Positions 32,013-32,097 of a stretch of DNA of 32,097 bases are shown in pieces. Numbering within the stretch: the stretch's first letter is position 1; every line of letters starts with the position of its first letter. This DNA comes from Oscillospiraceae bacterium. Lineage in GTDB: Bacteria > Bacillota > Clostridia > Oscillospirales > Acutalibacteraceae. The notes beneath the pieces were generated by a model that was not told where the DNA came from, ran no database searches, and saw only the letters and a list, made by a program, of their open reading frames with translations. The stretch is taken from positions 1-32,097 of the forward strand of contig WRDW01000023.1 in assembly GCA_009779995.1 (NCBI GenBank). The letters are read 5' to 3'. The position numbers were made by a program, and so were the translations under genes.

Positions 32013-32097
32013 TTACAGCGCGCCGATCTGCCGCAGCATGCCAAAGGCGTCCAAAAAGACCCAGTGCTCGACGATTTTTCCGTCCAGGAAGCGCGAA
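32013..32097 (-). CDS. SnoaL-like / NTF2-like protein, C-terminal end only
   Basis: The last 27 residues plus stop are present; the gene continues past the right edge. RFLDGKIVEHWVFLDAFGML, then RQIGAL, is the characteristic end of SnoaL-like polyketide cyclase/ester cyclase-type proteins (small cone-shaped NTF2 fold). The substrate is unknown. A strong terminator follows at 31995-31957. Confidence 0.75.
   Translation of the reverse strand, partial: SRFLDGKIVEHWVFLDAFGMLRQIGAL

Overview
This window is chromosomal DNA from a GC-rich member of the Clostridia, a spore-forming Firmicute. The evidence is a full-length spoIIE gene, a ClpC adaptor of the clostridial MecA type, a dgt-dnaG-rpoD macromolecular-synthesis operon, a YhaM-type exoribonuclease, strong Shine-Dalgarno (SD) sites and sigma-A promoters with 17-bp spacers. 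No rRNA, tRNA, CRISPR array, complete insertion sequence or phage was seen. I cannot name the genus.

Layout, left to right. At 1-556 (minus) is the 5' part of an unknown protein, possibly BtrH/C39-like. At 829-3681 (minus) is a single-frame fusion of a GH130 mannoside phosphorylase to an alpha-phosphohexomutase. At 3994-8552 (minus) is the dgt-dnaG-rpoD operon plus a small membrane protein; dnaG appears to start at AUC. zapA (plus) is followed by an AbiEi antitoxin remnant on the other strand. At 9405-13346 (minus) three Rnf-like membrane subunits (D, E, A) lack the expected cofactor residues and are followed by an anchored DUF4015-like protein. Two tandem endonuclease/exonuclease/phosphatase paralogues and mecA follow. 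At 16593-19582 (minus) lie an acyl-CoA synthetase-like gene, rpe and a membrane protein. At 19689-23225 (minus) an S-adenosylhomocysteine salvage operon (mtaD, secreted protein, HEPN protein, ahcY) is joined by ATGA overlaps. On the plus strand come queG, manA, yhaM and an alpha/beta hydrolase. An AT-richer 434-bp gap (27298-27731) has the architecture of a type I toxin-antitoxin locus. A lipoprotein and a DUF2344 protein follow, then spoIIE (minus) with a 21-bp-spacer promoter, and the 3' end of a SnoaL-like gene.

How genes may work together. The GH130 domain should release mannose-1-phosphate, the fused mutase should give mannose-6-phosphate, and ManA would give fructose-6-phosphate; these genes are about 20 kb apart. 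MtaD and a short AhcY suggest SAH disposal through S-inosylhomocysteine. The gaps between genes carry at least five families of small inverted or tandem repeats, several abutting stop codons and one lying inside queG.

The observations most worth following are the phosphorylase-mutase fusion, the cofactor-less Rnf-like trio, the candidate type I toxin-antitoxin locus, the AUC start of dnaG, the heptamer repeat in queG, and the Spo0A-type spoIIE promoter.
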